Source: VAZQ01 sp963821505 (GTDB lineage Bacteria; Pseudomonadota; Alphaproteobacteria; Rhizobiales; Xanthobacteraceae). Taken from it: a DNA stretch of 64,000 bases. A program made the translations under genes and the position numbers. Every line of letters starts with the position of its first letter. Within the stretch, counting starts at the first letter, position 1. Below are positions 25,921 through 33,801 of this stretch, piece by piece. The notes below the pieces were generated by a model, which ran no database searches, was not told the DNA's origin, and worked only from the letters and a program-made list of their open reading frames with translations. The stretch is taken from contig CAWGEH010000030.1 of NCBI GenBank assembly GCA_963821505.1, forward strand, positions 82,008 to 146,007. The letters run 5' to 3'.

Positions 25921-25990
25921 ATTTGCCCTCTCTCACCCGAACTCGGGCTTGCCCGAATTCGGGCACTCCGGCGGCTGGCCGGAATCGGGC
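25921..25990. repeat. Short palindromes of the TCGGG/CCCGA family
   Basis: Between the two hypothetical genes lie CCCGAACTCGGGCTTGCCCG followed by AATTCGGG, and then a GGCTGGCC centre followed by GGAATCGGGC. They have the same TCGGG-loop-CCCGA core as the inserts in the composite repeats elsewhere in the window. No gene lies in the 200-bp gap. Confidence 0.55.
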
Positions 25991-26051
25991 GCTGCTGCGC
26001 GGTGGGTTTTGGCGTGCCTTTCGCCGGAAGCGCTATGGCTCCGGGCAGCTC

Positions 26052-26627
26052 TCACAGTCCAAGGGTCAGCTCGGCCCAGCGCAAAACCTGATCGCCGTTC
26101 AAGAACGCGATGACAGCCTGCTCCAGTGCGGCCGGCTGATCACGGCCCACGGCGACGGTCGCTACGATCACGTCGCAGTGCTCGTTGAATGCCATCGCGA
26201 GAGCGGACGTCCGGGACGCGACCGTACTTGTGATGGAGTACGGTCGACTGCGACCGTTCATCCAGGCAACTCTGATTGGCCGGCCGGGACCGGCAGCCGA
26301 ATGCCGGCTGCCGATGAGATCGAGATCGCCGACGCGTTCGAGCTCCTCATCGTCCGCCACCCCGGTTGTGCAATTGCAAAAGCCGATTTTCGCCCGCAGA
26401 AACAGTTTCACCTCGGCCCCGCAATCAGCCGGCTTGCAATCGAATGCCTTGCCGGTTCCCCACTGATCGATGGGAAACGGCCCTTTGGTCTCGGTCCAGG
26501 CCGGATGGATGTCGCGGAACGCGGCGGCGCCGTCGTCCGGCGGCTTGGCCGCCAGGAACGCGACAGCGCCGAACAGTGCGCCCAGGCCGATTGCGCCGAC
26601 GACGGCGAGGGCGAACGCCTTTCTCAT
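26052..26627 (-). CDS. Membrane-anchored Cys-containing hypothetical protein
   Basis: A 191-residue protein with one N-terminal helix (AVVGAIGLGALFGAVAFLAA) and a soluble exported domain. It starts DIHPAWTETKGPFPIDQWG and has Cys in FDCKPADCGAE, FCNCTTG and EHCD. The family is unknown to me. The pattern suggests an exported disulfide-bonded protein. The ATG at 26627 begins the hydrophobic helix; a TTG at 26651 is less likely. It may be cotranscribed with the TPR protein gene, whose stop is 29 bp upstream. Confidence 0.6.
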   Translation of the reverse strand: MRKAFALAVVGAIGLGALFGAVAFLAAKPPDDGAAAFRDIHPAWTETKGPFPIDQWGTGKAFDCKPADCGAEVKLFLRAKIGFCNCTTGVADDEELERVGDLDLIGSRHSAAGPGRPIRVAWMNGRSRPYSITSTVASRTSALAMAFNEHCDVIVATVAVGRDQPAALEQAVIAFLNGDQVLRWAELTLGL

Positions 26628-26655
26628 CGGATCCCGGCGCTGTGCGGCCAAGCGA

Positions 26656-28269
26656 TCAGTTGTTCGCCAGAAATTGCCGCGCCGTCACGAGTTCCGGCCT
26701 ATGCGCATCCGTGCCGTTGGTGAGCGCGATGAGCTGCTCGTAATAGCTTCTCGCTTTCGCCTTGTCGCCGAGCCGTTCCGCCGCGGTGGCGGCGCCCGCA
26801 ACAGCGTCGAACCGATTCGGTTGTTTCTTCATCGTCGCCTCGAAGGCGGCGAGCGCTTCCTTGGCCATCCCGCGATCGAGCAGCATGACGCCGAGGAGTT
26901 CGCGCGCAGGCCTGAGCACACCCGGCGTCACCACATGCTTCTCGGTCTTGTCCTCGGCCTCGGCGGCGGCGCTCATGGCCTTGAGCGCGTCCTCGTGCTT
27001 GCCTTCGGCGTAGAGCACCCACGCGCTCGCAACCTGCCACTGGATATCGACCTGCTCCGCCCAATACGCGTCCTTCGCCTGCCGCAGCTTGTCGCGTAAC
27101 TCGGCGAGCTTGGCGATATCCGCCCTGGCGGCTTCCGGCTTGCCCGAGCGTGCCGCGCCCAGCGCGCGCGCAAAATGCGTGATCGCATCCACATGGGGGA
27201 ACTTGCTTGGCCGGACTTCCAGGTCCGCCGCCCCTTTCCAGTCGCCGCGTTCCACCAGGTAACGCGCCGAGCTCGCGGCAAGGGCGTACGGACCGACGAC
27301 AACATTCGGGTTGAATCCAGTGACCGCTTTCATCTCGTCGGTCGCCGCGCGGGCCTTGTCGTCCTGCGCCTGCTGCAGATAGGCATAGACCAGGTAGTCC
27401 GTGGCGTGCATCTGCTCGCCGAAATCCTTGCCGTCCTTGGCCGAGCGCGCCGAAGCGATATTGGACGCGATCAATTCCTGCCAGTAGCCCAGGCGGGTGA
27501 AGATGTGCGACGGCATATGCTGGGCATGCGGCGCGGCGGGCGCGATCTTTGCGTAACGCCGGGCGGCATCGAGTCCCTTCTCGGCGATCGTCGGATAGTC
27601 GTAGAGGTGGATCAGATAGTGCGCGACGCCGGGATGCAGCGGCTGACGCTTGAAGATAGCCTCGAGGATCGCCGCCCCCTTCAGCTGATTGGCATAGGTC
27701 TTGTCGGCGGGCGATGCCGCGACATTCAAGGTCAGCGCATAATAAATCTGCGCCTCGTCATCGTCCGGATAGCGCTGCGCCAGTTGCTCCATCGCCTTCA
27801 GATAGGCCTGTACGCGGGTGCCATGGTCGACTTTGTCGTAATCGGTGTAGAGGACGAGGAGGGCGTCGACGTAATCGCGCTCGCGCTGCGTCTTTGCCGC
27901 AAGCGCCTTTCCTTTCTGAAGGGCGGCAAGGCCGAGCGGGAGGTTGGCCGCGGTCGGCGGGCTGTGCGGATTGTACAACAGGCTGAGCGCGATGCCCCAA
28001 TAGGCGATGGCGCAGTCCGGATCCGCCTTCAGGACCTCCTCGAAGATCTCCTTGGACGCTTGGTACCAGAACGAGTGCTGGTAGCGCATCGCGCGGTCGA
28101 ACCTTCGCTGCGCCGTCTCGTTGCACGATGTCGCGAAATGAACCGTGCCGAACCGCTTCTCGGGATCGTCCTGGCCGCGGGCGGGATGCACGAGCAAGGT
28201 TCCGGCCGTTGCCGCAACGGCCACGACCGCCGTGAATGACGTCCTGATCGTCATCGTCATCATCATCAT
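26656..28269 (-). CDS. Exported TPR-repeat protein
   Basis: A 537-residue protein with a signal peptide (AVVAVAATAGTLLVHPARG) and many helical TPR-like repeats (for example YQASKEIFEEVLKADPDCAI, ARSYYEQLIAL). The central HAQHMPSHIFTRLGYWQELI block is typical of a family of large bacterial TPR proteins of unknown role. The start is a run of ATG codons at 28269-28254 directly after AAAGAGG; the third or fourth ATG is at the normal distance. It probably acts as a periplasmic scaffold. It is divergent from the LysR gene. Confidence 0.8.
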   Translation of the reverse strand: MMMMTMTIRTSFTAVVAVAATAGTLLVHPARGQDDPEKRFGTVHFATSCNETAQRRFDRAMRYQHSFWYQASKEIFEEVLKADPDCAIAYWGIALSLLYNPHSPPTAANLPLGLAALQKGKALAAKTQRERDYVDALLVLYTDYDKVDHGTRVQAYLKAMEQLAQRYPDDDEAQIYYALTLNVAASPADKTYANQLKGAAILEAIFKRQPLHPGVAHYLIHLYDYPTIAEKGLDAARRYAKIAPAAPHAQHMPSHIFTRLGYWQELIASNIASARSAKDGKDFGEQMHATDYLVYAYLQQAQDDKARAATDEMKAVTGFNPNVVVGPYALAASSARYLVERGDWKGAADLEVRPSKFPHVDAITHFARALGAARSGKPEAARADIAKLAELRDKLRQAKDAYWAEQVDIQWQVASAWVLYAEGKHEDALKAMSAAAEAEDKTEKHVVTPGVLRPARELLGVMLLDRGMAKEALAAFEATMKKQPNRFDAVAGAATAAERLGDKAKARSYYEQLIALTNGTDAHRPELVTARQFLANN

Positions 28270-28475
28270 CCTCTTTCTTCCGGGCTCTTCGCCGGAAAAA
28301 CGCGACGTGCTGGCCCACGGCCCCGGGAACGGCGGCACGCCCGCCTCCCCGCAGGGCACCCAATGGCCAGTCAGGCCAAAAACGCCGGGTTCGCGATTAC
28401 CGAGGGGATGTTGCGCCTTTCATCTGATTCAATAAATGCATCGTGTTGTAATAGACTACTTCAAAATATGGAGTA

Positions 28476-29384
28476 ATGTCTGTGCTCATGGACAAGTTCC
28501 GGGCGATGAAGACCTTCGTGCGGATCGCGGAAACCGGCAGCCTGACCGCAGCCGCGAATGCGCTCGATACCTCGCTGCCGACCGTGGTCCGGACGCTCGC
28601 CGCGCTCGAGCGGCAGCTCGGCGTATCCCTCCTCAACCGCACCACGCGCCGCCTCCATCTGACCGATGAGGGCGCGCAATATCTCGAGCGCTGTCAGGCC
28701 ATTCTTTCGGACATGCAGGAGGCGGAAGAAACCCTGGTCTCCCGCCGCACCGAGCTGCGGGGCAAGCTCACGGTCACCGCTTCGGTATTGTTCGGCCGCC
28801 GCTATATCGGCCCGATCGTGAGCGAGTTTCTCCAGCACCACCCTCACGTCAGCGCGGACCTGCTGCTCCTGGATCGAATCGTGAATATGGTCGAGGAAGG
28901 CGTGGATGTCGGAGTTCGCATCGCCGACCTCAAGGATTCTCCACTCGTGGCCAAACCGGTCGGCAAGGTGCGTCGGGTCGTATGCGCGAGCGAGCAATAC
29001 CTTCGGCGCCACGGCATTCCGAAAGTGCCGAACGATATCCGCACGCATCGCTGCGTCAGGCATTTGGGGCTGGCGCCGCGCAGCGAGTGGCACTTCCGGG
29101 TCGGCAACCGCAACGTCGCCGTCCCGATCACCAGCATCATCACCTGCAACGAAATCGACAGCGCCTTGAACGCGTGCGTCAGCGGTCTCGGGTTAGGAAT
29201 GTTTCTATCCTACATGGTCGCGCCTTATCGCAACAGCGGCGAAATCGCCTACGTCCTGGAGCAATTCGAACCCGAGCCTGTTCCCGTTCAGGTCGTCTAT
29301 CCGCATTCGAAATTGCTGTCGGGCAAGGTGCGCGCGTTTGTCGACGACTGCGTCGTCAAGCTCAAACACGTCAACTTCGACTGA
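28476..29384 (+). CDS. LysR-family transcriptional regulator
   Basis: A 302-residue LysR protein. The N-terminal winged helix (FVRIAETGSLTAAANAL, TVVRTLAALERQLGVSLLNR) is followed by the substrate-binding domain, starting near RGKLTVTASVLFGRRYIGPI. The best match in style is the AaeR/DsdC-like group with RRLHLTDEGAQYL. It is divergent from the TPR gene, about 205 bp apart, which LysR proteins often control; that is inference. The ATG at 28476 has GGAG unusually close; the ATG at 28488 is an alternative. Confidence 0.9.
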   Translation: MSVLMDKFRAMKTFVRIAETGSLTAAANALDTSLPTVVRTLAALERQLGVSLLNRTTRRLHLTDEGAQYLERCQAILSDMQEAEETLVSRRTELRGKLTVTASVLFGRRYIGPIVSEFLQHHPHVSADLLLLDRIVNMVEEGVDVGVRIADLKDSPLVAKPVGKVRRVVCASEQYLRRHGIPKVPNDIRTHRCVRHLGLAPRSEWHFRVGNRNVAVPITSIITCNEIDSALNACVSGLGLGMFLSYMVAPYRNSGEIAYVLEQFEPEPVPVQVVYPHSKLLSGKVRAFVDDCVVKLKHVNFD

Positions 29385-29712
29385 TGAGCCTTGATGCCCC
29401 GCAATCCCGGCTGCGCGGGCGAGGTCCTGATATCCTGCGATTAGGCTCGACGACCTTGAACGAAATAGGAGCACAGGCTCACCGCCCCGTCGGAGCCGCT
29501 CGATCGAATCGGAGCACCCGTCTTAGTACGACCGGCGGCATGGAAAACTCGTTCCGTCAATCGAGTAATTCGAGTGCCGCCTCACGGCACCGCCTGGCGC
29601 GGCAATTCACTACTGCGAGGACGAAGAGGTGAGGGCGCAAGTGATTTTGTCCGTCATGTCGTCGAATTCGTTGTAGGATCGCGTCCGGCCGCCGACCACC
29701 CAGTATTGCAAC
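29385..29712. other. Gap between LysR and ABC ATPase genes
   Basis: About 330 bp where I see no gene, no strong hairpin and no clear promoter. The ATPase gene that follows starts with GTG and lacks a clear ribosome binding site. Confidence 0.35.
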
Positions 29713-30519
29713 GTGCCAGCCCCTTCCACCGCTCCTCCGGCCACGTCCGGTCCTGCCGTCGTCGCCCTCGACGGCGTCGGCAAGGTGTTCGCCAACGGCG
29801 TGGTCGCGCTCGACCGCCTCGACCTCGACGTGCGGGCGGGCGAGTTCGTCTCGCTGCTCGGCCCGTCGGGCTGCGGCAAGTCCACGGCGCTGCGCATCAT
29901 CGCCGGCCTGAGCGAGCCCACCAGCGGAAGCATCGCGTGGCTCGACGCCGAGGCCGCGAGCGCCGCCGGCCCGCGCCGCATCGGCTTCGTGTTCCAGGAG
30001 CCGACGCTGATGCCGTGGGCGACGGTGGCCGCCAACGTGCGGCTGCCGCTGAAGATCGAGGGCCTCGCGCCGGGGGCGCAGGCGCGTGTCGATGCCGCGC
30101 TCGCGCGCGTCGGACTCTCCGGCTTCGCGCAGAGCTATCCGCGCGAGCTCTCCGGCGGGATGAAGATGCGCACCTCGATCGCGCGCGCGCTCGTCACCGA
30201 GCCCAAGCTGCTGCTGATGGACGAGCCGTTCGCCGCGCTCGACGAGATCACGCGCTTTCGCCTCAACAACGACCTCTTGGCGCTGTGGCAGTCGCTGCGC
30301 AAGACCGTGGTGTTCGTCACCCATTCGGTGTTCGAGTCGGTCTACCTCTCGCAGCGGATCGTGGTGATGACGTCGCGGCCCGGCCGGGTGTTCGCCGAAC
30401 TCGCGATCGACGCGCCCTATCCGCGCGAGGAGCGCTTCCGCACCTCGGCCGACTATGCCGGCTACTGCCGGCTGGTGTCGGAGGCGCTGGCGGGCGCCAT
30501 CACGGCGGGGGACCATTGA
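29713..30519 (+). CDS. NitT/TauT-type ABC transporter ATPase
   Basis: A 268-residue ATPase. It has Walker A GPSGCGKST, Q-loop FVFQEPTLMPW, signature LSGGMKMR, Walker B LLLMDEPFAALDE and H-loop VFVTHSVFES. This group powers import of nitrate, taurine, aliphatic sulfonates or pyrimidine-like compounds with NMT1-type binding proteins. The partner permease gene starts 374 bp downstream, beyond a repeat. No intact binding protein is adjacent; a frameshifted one lies at 14490. The start is GTG at 29713. Confidence 0.92.
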   Translation: MPAPSTAPPATSGPAVVALDGVGKVFANGVVALDRLDLDVRAGEFVSLLGPSGCGKSTALRIIAGLSEPTSGSIAWLDAEAASAAGPRRIGFVFQEPTLMPWATVAANVRLPLKIEGLAPGAQARVDAALARVGLSGFAQSYPRELSGGMKMRTSIARALVTEPKLLLMDEPFAALDEITRFRLNNDLLALWQSLRKTVVFVTHSVFESVYLSQRIVVMTSRPGRVFAELAIDAPYPREERFRTSADYAGYCRLVSEALAGAITAGDH

Positions 30520-30537
30520 AAATGGAAACTGCACGAG

Positions 30538-30840
30538 CAGCAAACTCGGTGTGCTCCCTCCCCCGACGCGCCCCGGGCTTGCCCGGGTCGCGGCTTATCT
30601 TGCGCAAGTCGGGCAGGCCCGACTTGCGTTGGGGGAGGGGTGGGGAGGGGGCACGCTTGCTCGAAACGCGTGAATTAGAATCGAGGCGTGAACTCGCTCG
30701 CACCAATCTTGATGCATGCCCCCACCCTGGCCCTCCAGCCGAAGTCGGATGTTTCCGACTTCGGCCAGTCAACCCAGTGGCCGACCTCGGGCGAGCCCGA
30801 GGTCGGCCGCAAGCGGGGGAGGGGACGCTGTGGCGCCGCC
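30538..30840 (+). repeat. Composite GC-rich intergenic repeat, copy 2
   Basis: The same element as at 14262-14460 (GCAAACTCGGTGTGCTCCC... onward), with the same two inserts in the first arm. The second arm here also carries an insert of about 72 bp: a stem of GCCGAAGTCGGA around TGTT, and a second one CCGACCTCGGGC around GA. It separates the ABC ATPase from its permease. Confidence 0.9.
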
Positions 30841-30892
30841 GGGGCGCGGCGCTGTTCTGCGTCAAGCTAAGAGAGGGCGGTTCTAAAATTCC

Positions 30893-31711
30893 ATGAGCGC
30901 GCCGGCCCCAAAGCATGAAGCGCCGCCGCGCATGGATCGCGCGCTGCGCGTGCTGCTCCCGATCGCCGTGCTCGCGCTCGGCGTGGTGCTGTGGCACCTG
31001 GTGGTGCGTGTGGGCGACATTCCGCCCTACGTGCTGCCGGGCCCCGGCCTGGTCTTCTCGACGCTCGTTTCCGACTGGCCGATGCTGTCGGCCGCGCTTG
31101 TCGTCACGCTCACGACCACGCTCGAAGGCTTTGTGCTGGCGGTGGTCGGCGGCGTCGGGCTCGCCGTGCTGTTCAACCAGTCGCGCCTGATCGAATATTC
31201 GCTCTATCCCTACGCCGTGATCCTGCAGGTGACGCCGGTGGTGGCGATCGCGCCGCTGCTTCTCGTCTATCTGCCGCAGCCGGCGGCGGTGCTGGTCTGC
31301 GCCTGGATCGTCGCCTTCTTCCCCGTGCTCGCCAATACCACGCTCGGCCTCAATTCGGTCGATCACAACCTCGCCGACCTGTTCCGGCTTTACGGCGCCA
31401 CCCGCCGGCAGGTGCTGTGGGACCTCAAGCTGCCGGCGGCGCTGCCCTATATCCTCGGTGGCTTGAAGATCGCGGGCGGGCTGTCGCTGATCGGCGCGGT
31501 GGTCGCCGAGATCGCGGCGGGCTCGGCCGGCGCCGGCTCGGGCCTGGCCTATCGCATCGTCGAGGCCGGCTACCGGCTCAACATCCCGCGCATGTTCGCG
31601 GCGCTGCTGCTCCTCTCGCTCGCCGGCATCGTCATCTTCTTCGCGCTGTCGCTCGTCTCCCACCTGCTGCTGCGGCGCTGGCACGAGAGCGCCATCGTGC
31701 GCGAGGTCTGA
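30893..31711 (+). CDS. NitT/TauT-type ABC transporter permease
   Basis: A 272-residue inner-membrane permease with six predicted helices and the EAA-like loop LFRLYGATRRQVLWDLKLPA that docks on the ATPase. The N-terminus is cytoplasmic and charged. It pairs with the ATPase at 29713. The gene is bracketed by inverted copies of the composite repeat. Confidence 0.9.
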   Translation: MSAPAPKHEAPPRMDRALRVLLPIAVLALGVVLWHLVVRVGDIPPYVLPGPGLVFSTLVSDWPMLSAALVVTLTTTLEGFVLAVVGGVGLAVLFNQSRLIEYSLYPYAVILQVTPVVAIAPLLLVYLPQPAAVLVCAWIVAFFPVLANTTLGLNSVDHNLADLFRLYGATRRQVLWDLKLPAALPYILGGLKIAGGLSLIGAVVAEIAAGSAGAGSGLAYRIVEAGYRLNIPRMFAALLLLSLAGIVIFFALSLVSHLLLRRWHESAIVREV

Positions 31712-31775
31712 ACCGTCGGCGGCCTGCGGCGCTCCCGCGTCTTGCCAGGGGGGCGGTCTCTCATGCAGGCTAGGA

Positions 31776-32064
31776 CGGTGCCACAGCGTTCCCTCCCCCG
31801 CTTGCAGCCGACCTCGGGCTCGCCCGAGGTCGGCCACTGGGTTGACTGGCCGAAGTCGGAAACATCCGACTTCGGCTGGAGGGACAGGGTGGGGGCATCC
31901 GGCAAGATTCGTGCGATGCGTTCCCCCTCCCCACCCCTCCGCCAACGCAAGTCGGGCCTGCCCGACTTGCGCAAGATAAGCCGCGACCCGGGCAACCCCG
32001 GGGCGCGTCGGGGGAGGGAGCGGACCGAGCTTGCCGCTCGCGCTGATTCCATCTCAGCGAAATA
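31776..32064 (-). repeat. Composite GC-rich intergenic repeat, copy 3 (inverted)
   Basis: An inverted copy of 30538-30840, with all four nested palindromic inserts in the same places. Together with copy 2 it forms long inverted repeats on both sides of the permease gene. Confidence 0.9.
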
Positions 32065-32111
32065 GGCTCTAGATGTCGTGACGCGGACCAGCGTCGGTAG
32101 AGGAGGGCTTC

Positions 32112-33077
32112 ATGGCTTGGATCGTCAGCGTCGTCACAGCGCTCGTGGTGCTCTGCGCGGGCTCCGCGCAGGCGCAGGATTATCCGGCCAAGCCCATCCA
32201 CATCCTGGTGCCCTATGCCCCGGGCGGGATCACCGATATCGCCGCCCGCATCGTCGGCGCCAAGCTGACCGAGGCCTGGGGCCAGCAGGTCGTGGTGGAG
32301 AACAAGCCCGGCGGCAACGGCTTCATCGCCATGACCGCGGGGGCCAAGGCCGTGCCCGACGGCTACACGCTCACCATGGCGACGGTCGGGGATGTCGCGA
32401 TCAATCCGGCGATGTTCAAGGACATGCCCTACGACGTGGAGCGCGATCTCGCGCCCATCGCGATGGTGAGCGACGCGCCGATGGTGCTGGCCGCGAACGC
32501 CAACGCGCCCTACAAGTCGGTCGCCGAGGTCATCGCCGCCGCCAAGGCGCAGCCCGGGCGGATCTCGGTCTCGACGCCCGGCAACGGCAGCGTCAACCAG
32601 ATCGTCCTGGAGTGGATGGCGCTCAATACCGGCACCCAGTTCCAGCACATTCCCTACAAGGGCGGCGCGCCCGCCGCCGCCGCGCTCGCCGGAGGGGACA
32701 TCCCGCTCGGCATACTGGCGAGTTCCTCCGTCGCCCCGCACGTCAAGTCGGGCCGCGTCCGCGCGCTGGCCGTGACTATGGGCAAGCGCTCGAAATTCAA
32801 TCCGGAATGGCCGACCCTGCAGGAGGCGGGCGTGAAGGAGGTGGATGCCTCCAACTGGACCGCCCTGTTCGCACCCAAGGGCACCCCGCAGCCGGTCGTC
32901 GACAAGCTCAACGCCGAGGTGGTGAAGATCCTCAACATGCCCGACGTCAAGGAGCGCTTCGCCGGCGGCGGCGTGGACACCATCCCATCGAGCGCGGCGG
33001 ACCTGGACAAGCGCGTGAAGCAGGAATTCGAGCGCTTCAAGGTGATCGTGCAGAAGGCGAACATCCGGCCGGATTGA
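32112..33077 (+). CDS. tctC: TctC receptor of a tripartite tricarboxylate transporter
   Basis: A 321-residue receptor. The signal peptide ends SAQAQ and is followed by YPAKPIHILVPYAPGGITDI, VVENKPGGNGFIAM, PDGYTLTMAT and IPYKGGAPAAAALAGGD. AGGAGGG precedes the ATG. tctB and tctA follow on the same strand, so unlike the three other receptors here this one has its own transporter. Confidence 0.95.
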   Translation: MAWIVSVVTALVVLCAGSAQAQDYPAKPIHILVPYAPGGITDIAARIVGAKLTEAWGQQVVVENKPGGNGFIAMTAGAKAVPDGYTLTMATVGDVAINPAMFKDMPYDVERDLAPIAMVSDAPMVLAANANAPYKSVAEVIAAAKAQPGRISVSTPGNGSVNQIVLEWMALNTGTQFQHIPYKGGAPAAAALAGGDIPLGILASSSVAPHVKSGRVRALAVTMGKRSKFNPEWPTLQEAGVKEVDASNWTALFAPKGTPQPVVDKLNAEVVKILNMPDVKERFAGGGVDTIPSSAADLDKRVKQEFERFKVIVQKANIRPD

Positions 33078-33155
33078 TTCCGTGCGCCGCGCGAATGCAC
33101 CCGATCGGCCGCAGGCCGTGGAGCGCACGAAGTGCGCGTCTCGAAGCAAAGCGTA

Positions 33156-33318
33156 GGGTGGGCAAAGGCGCGAGACCCGGCTCGTCTCTCGCCGACCAAA
33201 GGCGGCAGCGCCGTGCCCGCAAGTAGCAGGAAGGCGCGCGCAAAGCACAATCGCGTGGGCAAGGGCGCGCCACGCCGCGGCGCGCTCGGAGCGACGGTTT
33301 CCGCGCCTTTGCCCACCC
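33156..33318. repeat. Inverted repeat with perfect 17-bp arms
   Basis: GGGTGGGCAAAGGCGCG (33156-33172) and CGCGCCTTTGCCCACCC (33302-33318) are exact inverted copies with about 130 bp between them. The unit fills the gap between tctC and tctB and could shape or attenuate the operon transcript. Confidence 0.8.
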
Positions 33319-33343
33319 GACGCGGGCGTATCGGAGCTGCCTG

Positions 33344-33790
33344 ATGCGCATCCGTTCGCCCAAGGATTTCTGGGCCGGGTTGATCTTCGTCGCGATCGGC
33401 GGCGGCTTTATTCTTCTTGCGCAACAGTACCGGCTCGGCGACATGCATCGCATGGGGCCGGCCATGTTCCCGACGCTCGTCGGCGCGCTGCTCGCCACGC
33501 TCGGGACCGTCATCGCGCTGCGGGCGTTCGTATTCGACGGCGAGTCGGTGCCGCGCTTCTACGCCCGCCCGATCGGCGTCTCGCTCGTCGCGATCGTGCT
33601 GTTCGGGATCGCGCTGCAATGGCTCGGCCTCGTCGCCGCGGTCGCGGTGCTGGTGCTGGTCGGCGCTTACGCCGCGCGCGACGTTCGCCCGCTGGAGAAT
33701 CTCGCGCTGGCAGCGGGGATGATCCTGTTCTCGGTGGCGGTGTTCGTCTGGCTGCTCGGCCTGCCGCTGCCGCTCTGGCCGACGTCTTGA
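33344..33790 (+). CDS. tctB: TctB small membrane subunit
   Basis: A 148-residue protein with four hydrophobic segments, starting RSPKDFWAGLIFVAIGGGFI, the usual TctB opening, and a conserved RLGDMHRMGPAMFP loop. TctB is the small, poorly conserved membrane subunit of TTT transporters. tctA starts 11 bp after its stop. Confidence 0.9.
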   Translation: MRIRSPKDFWAGLIFVAIGGGFILLAQQYRLGDMHRMGPAMFPTLVGALLATLGTVIALRAFVFDGESVPRFYARPIGVSLVAIVLFGIALQWLGLVAAVAVLVLVGAYAARDVRPLENLALAAGMILFSVAVFVWLLGLPLPLWPTS

Positions 33791-33801
33791 GTGGCGCGGA
33801 A

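Noticed and set aside
30538..30840. CRISPR-like array from repeated palindromes
   Set aside because: The repeats are nested, not evenly spaced by unique spacers, and no cas gene is present.
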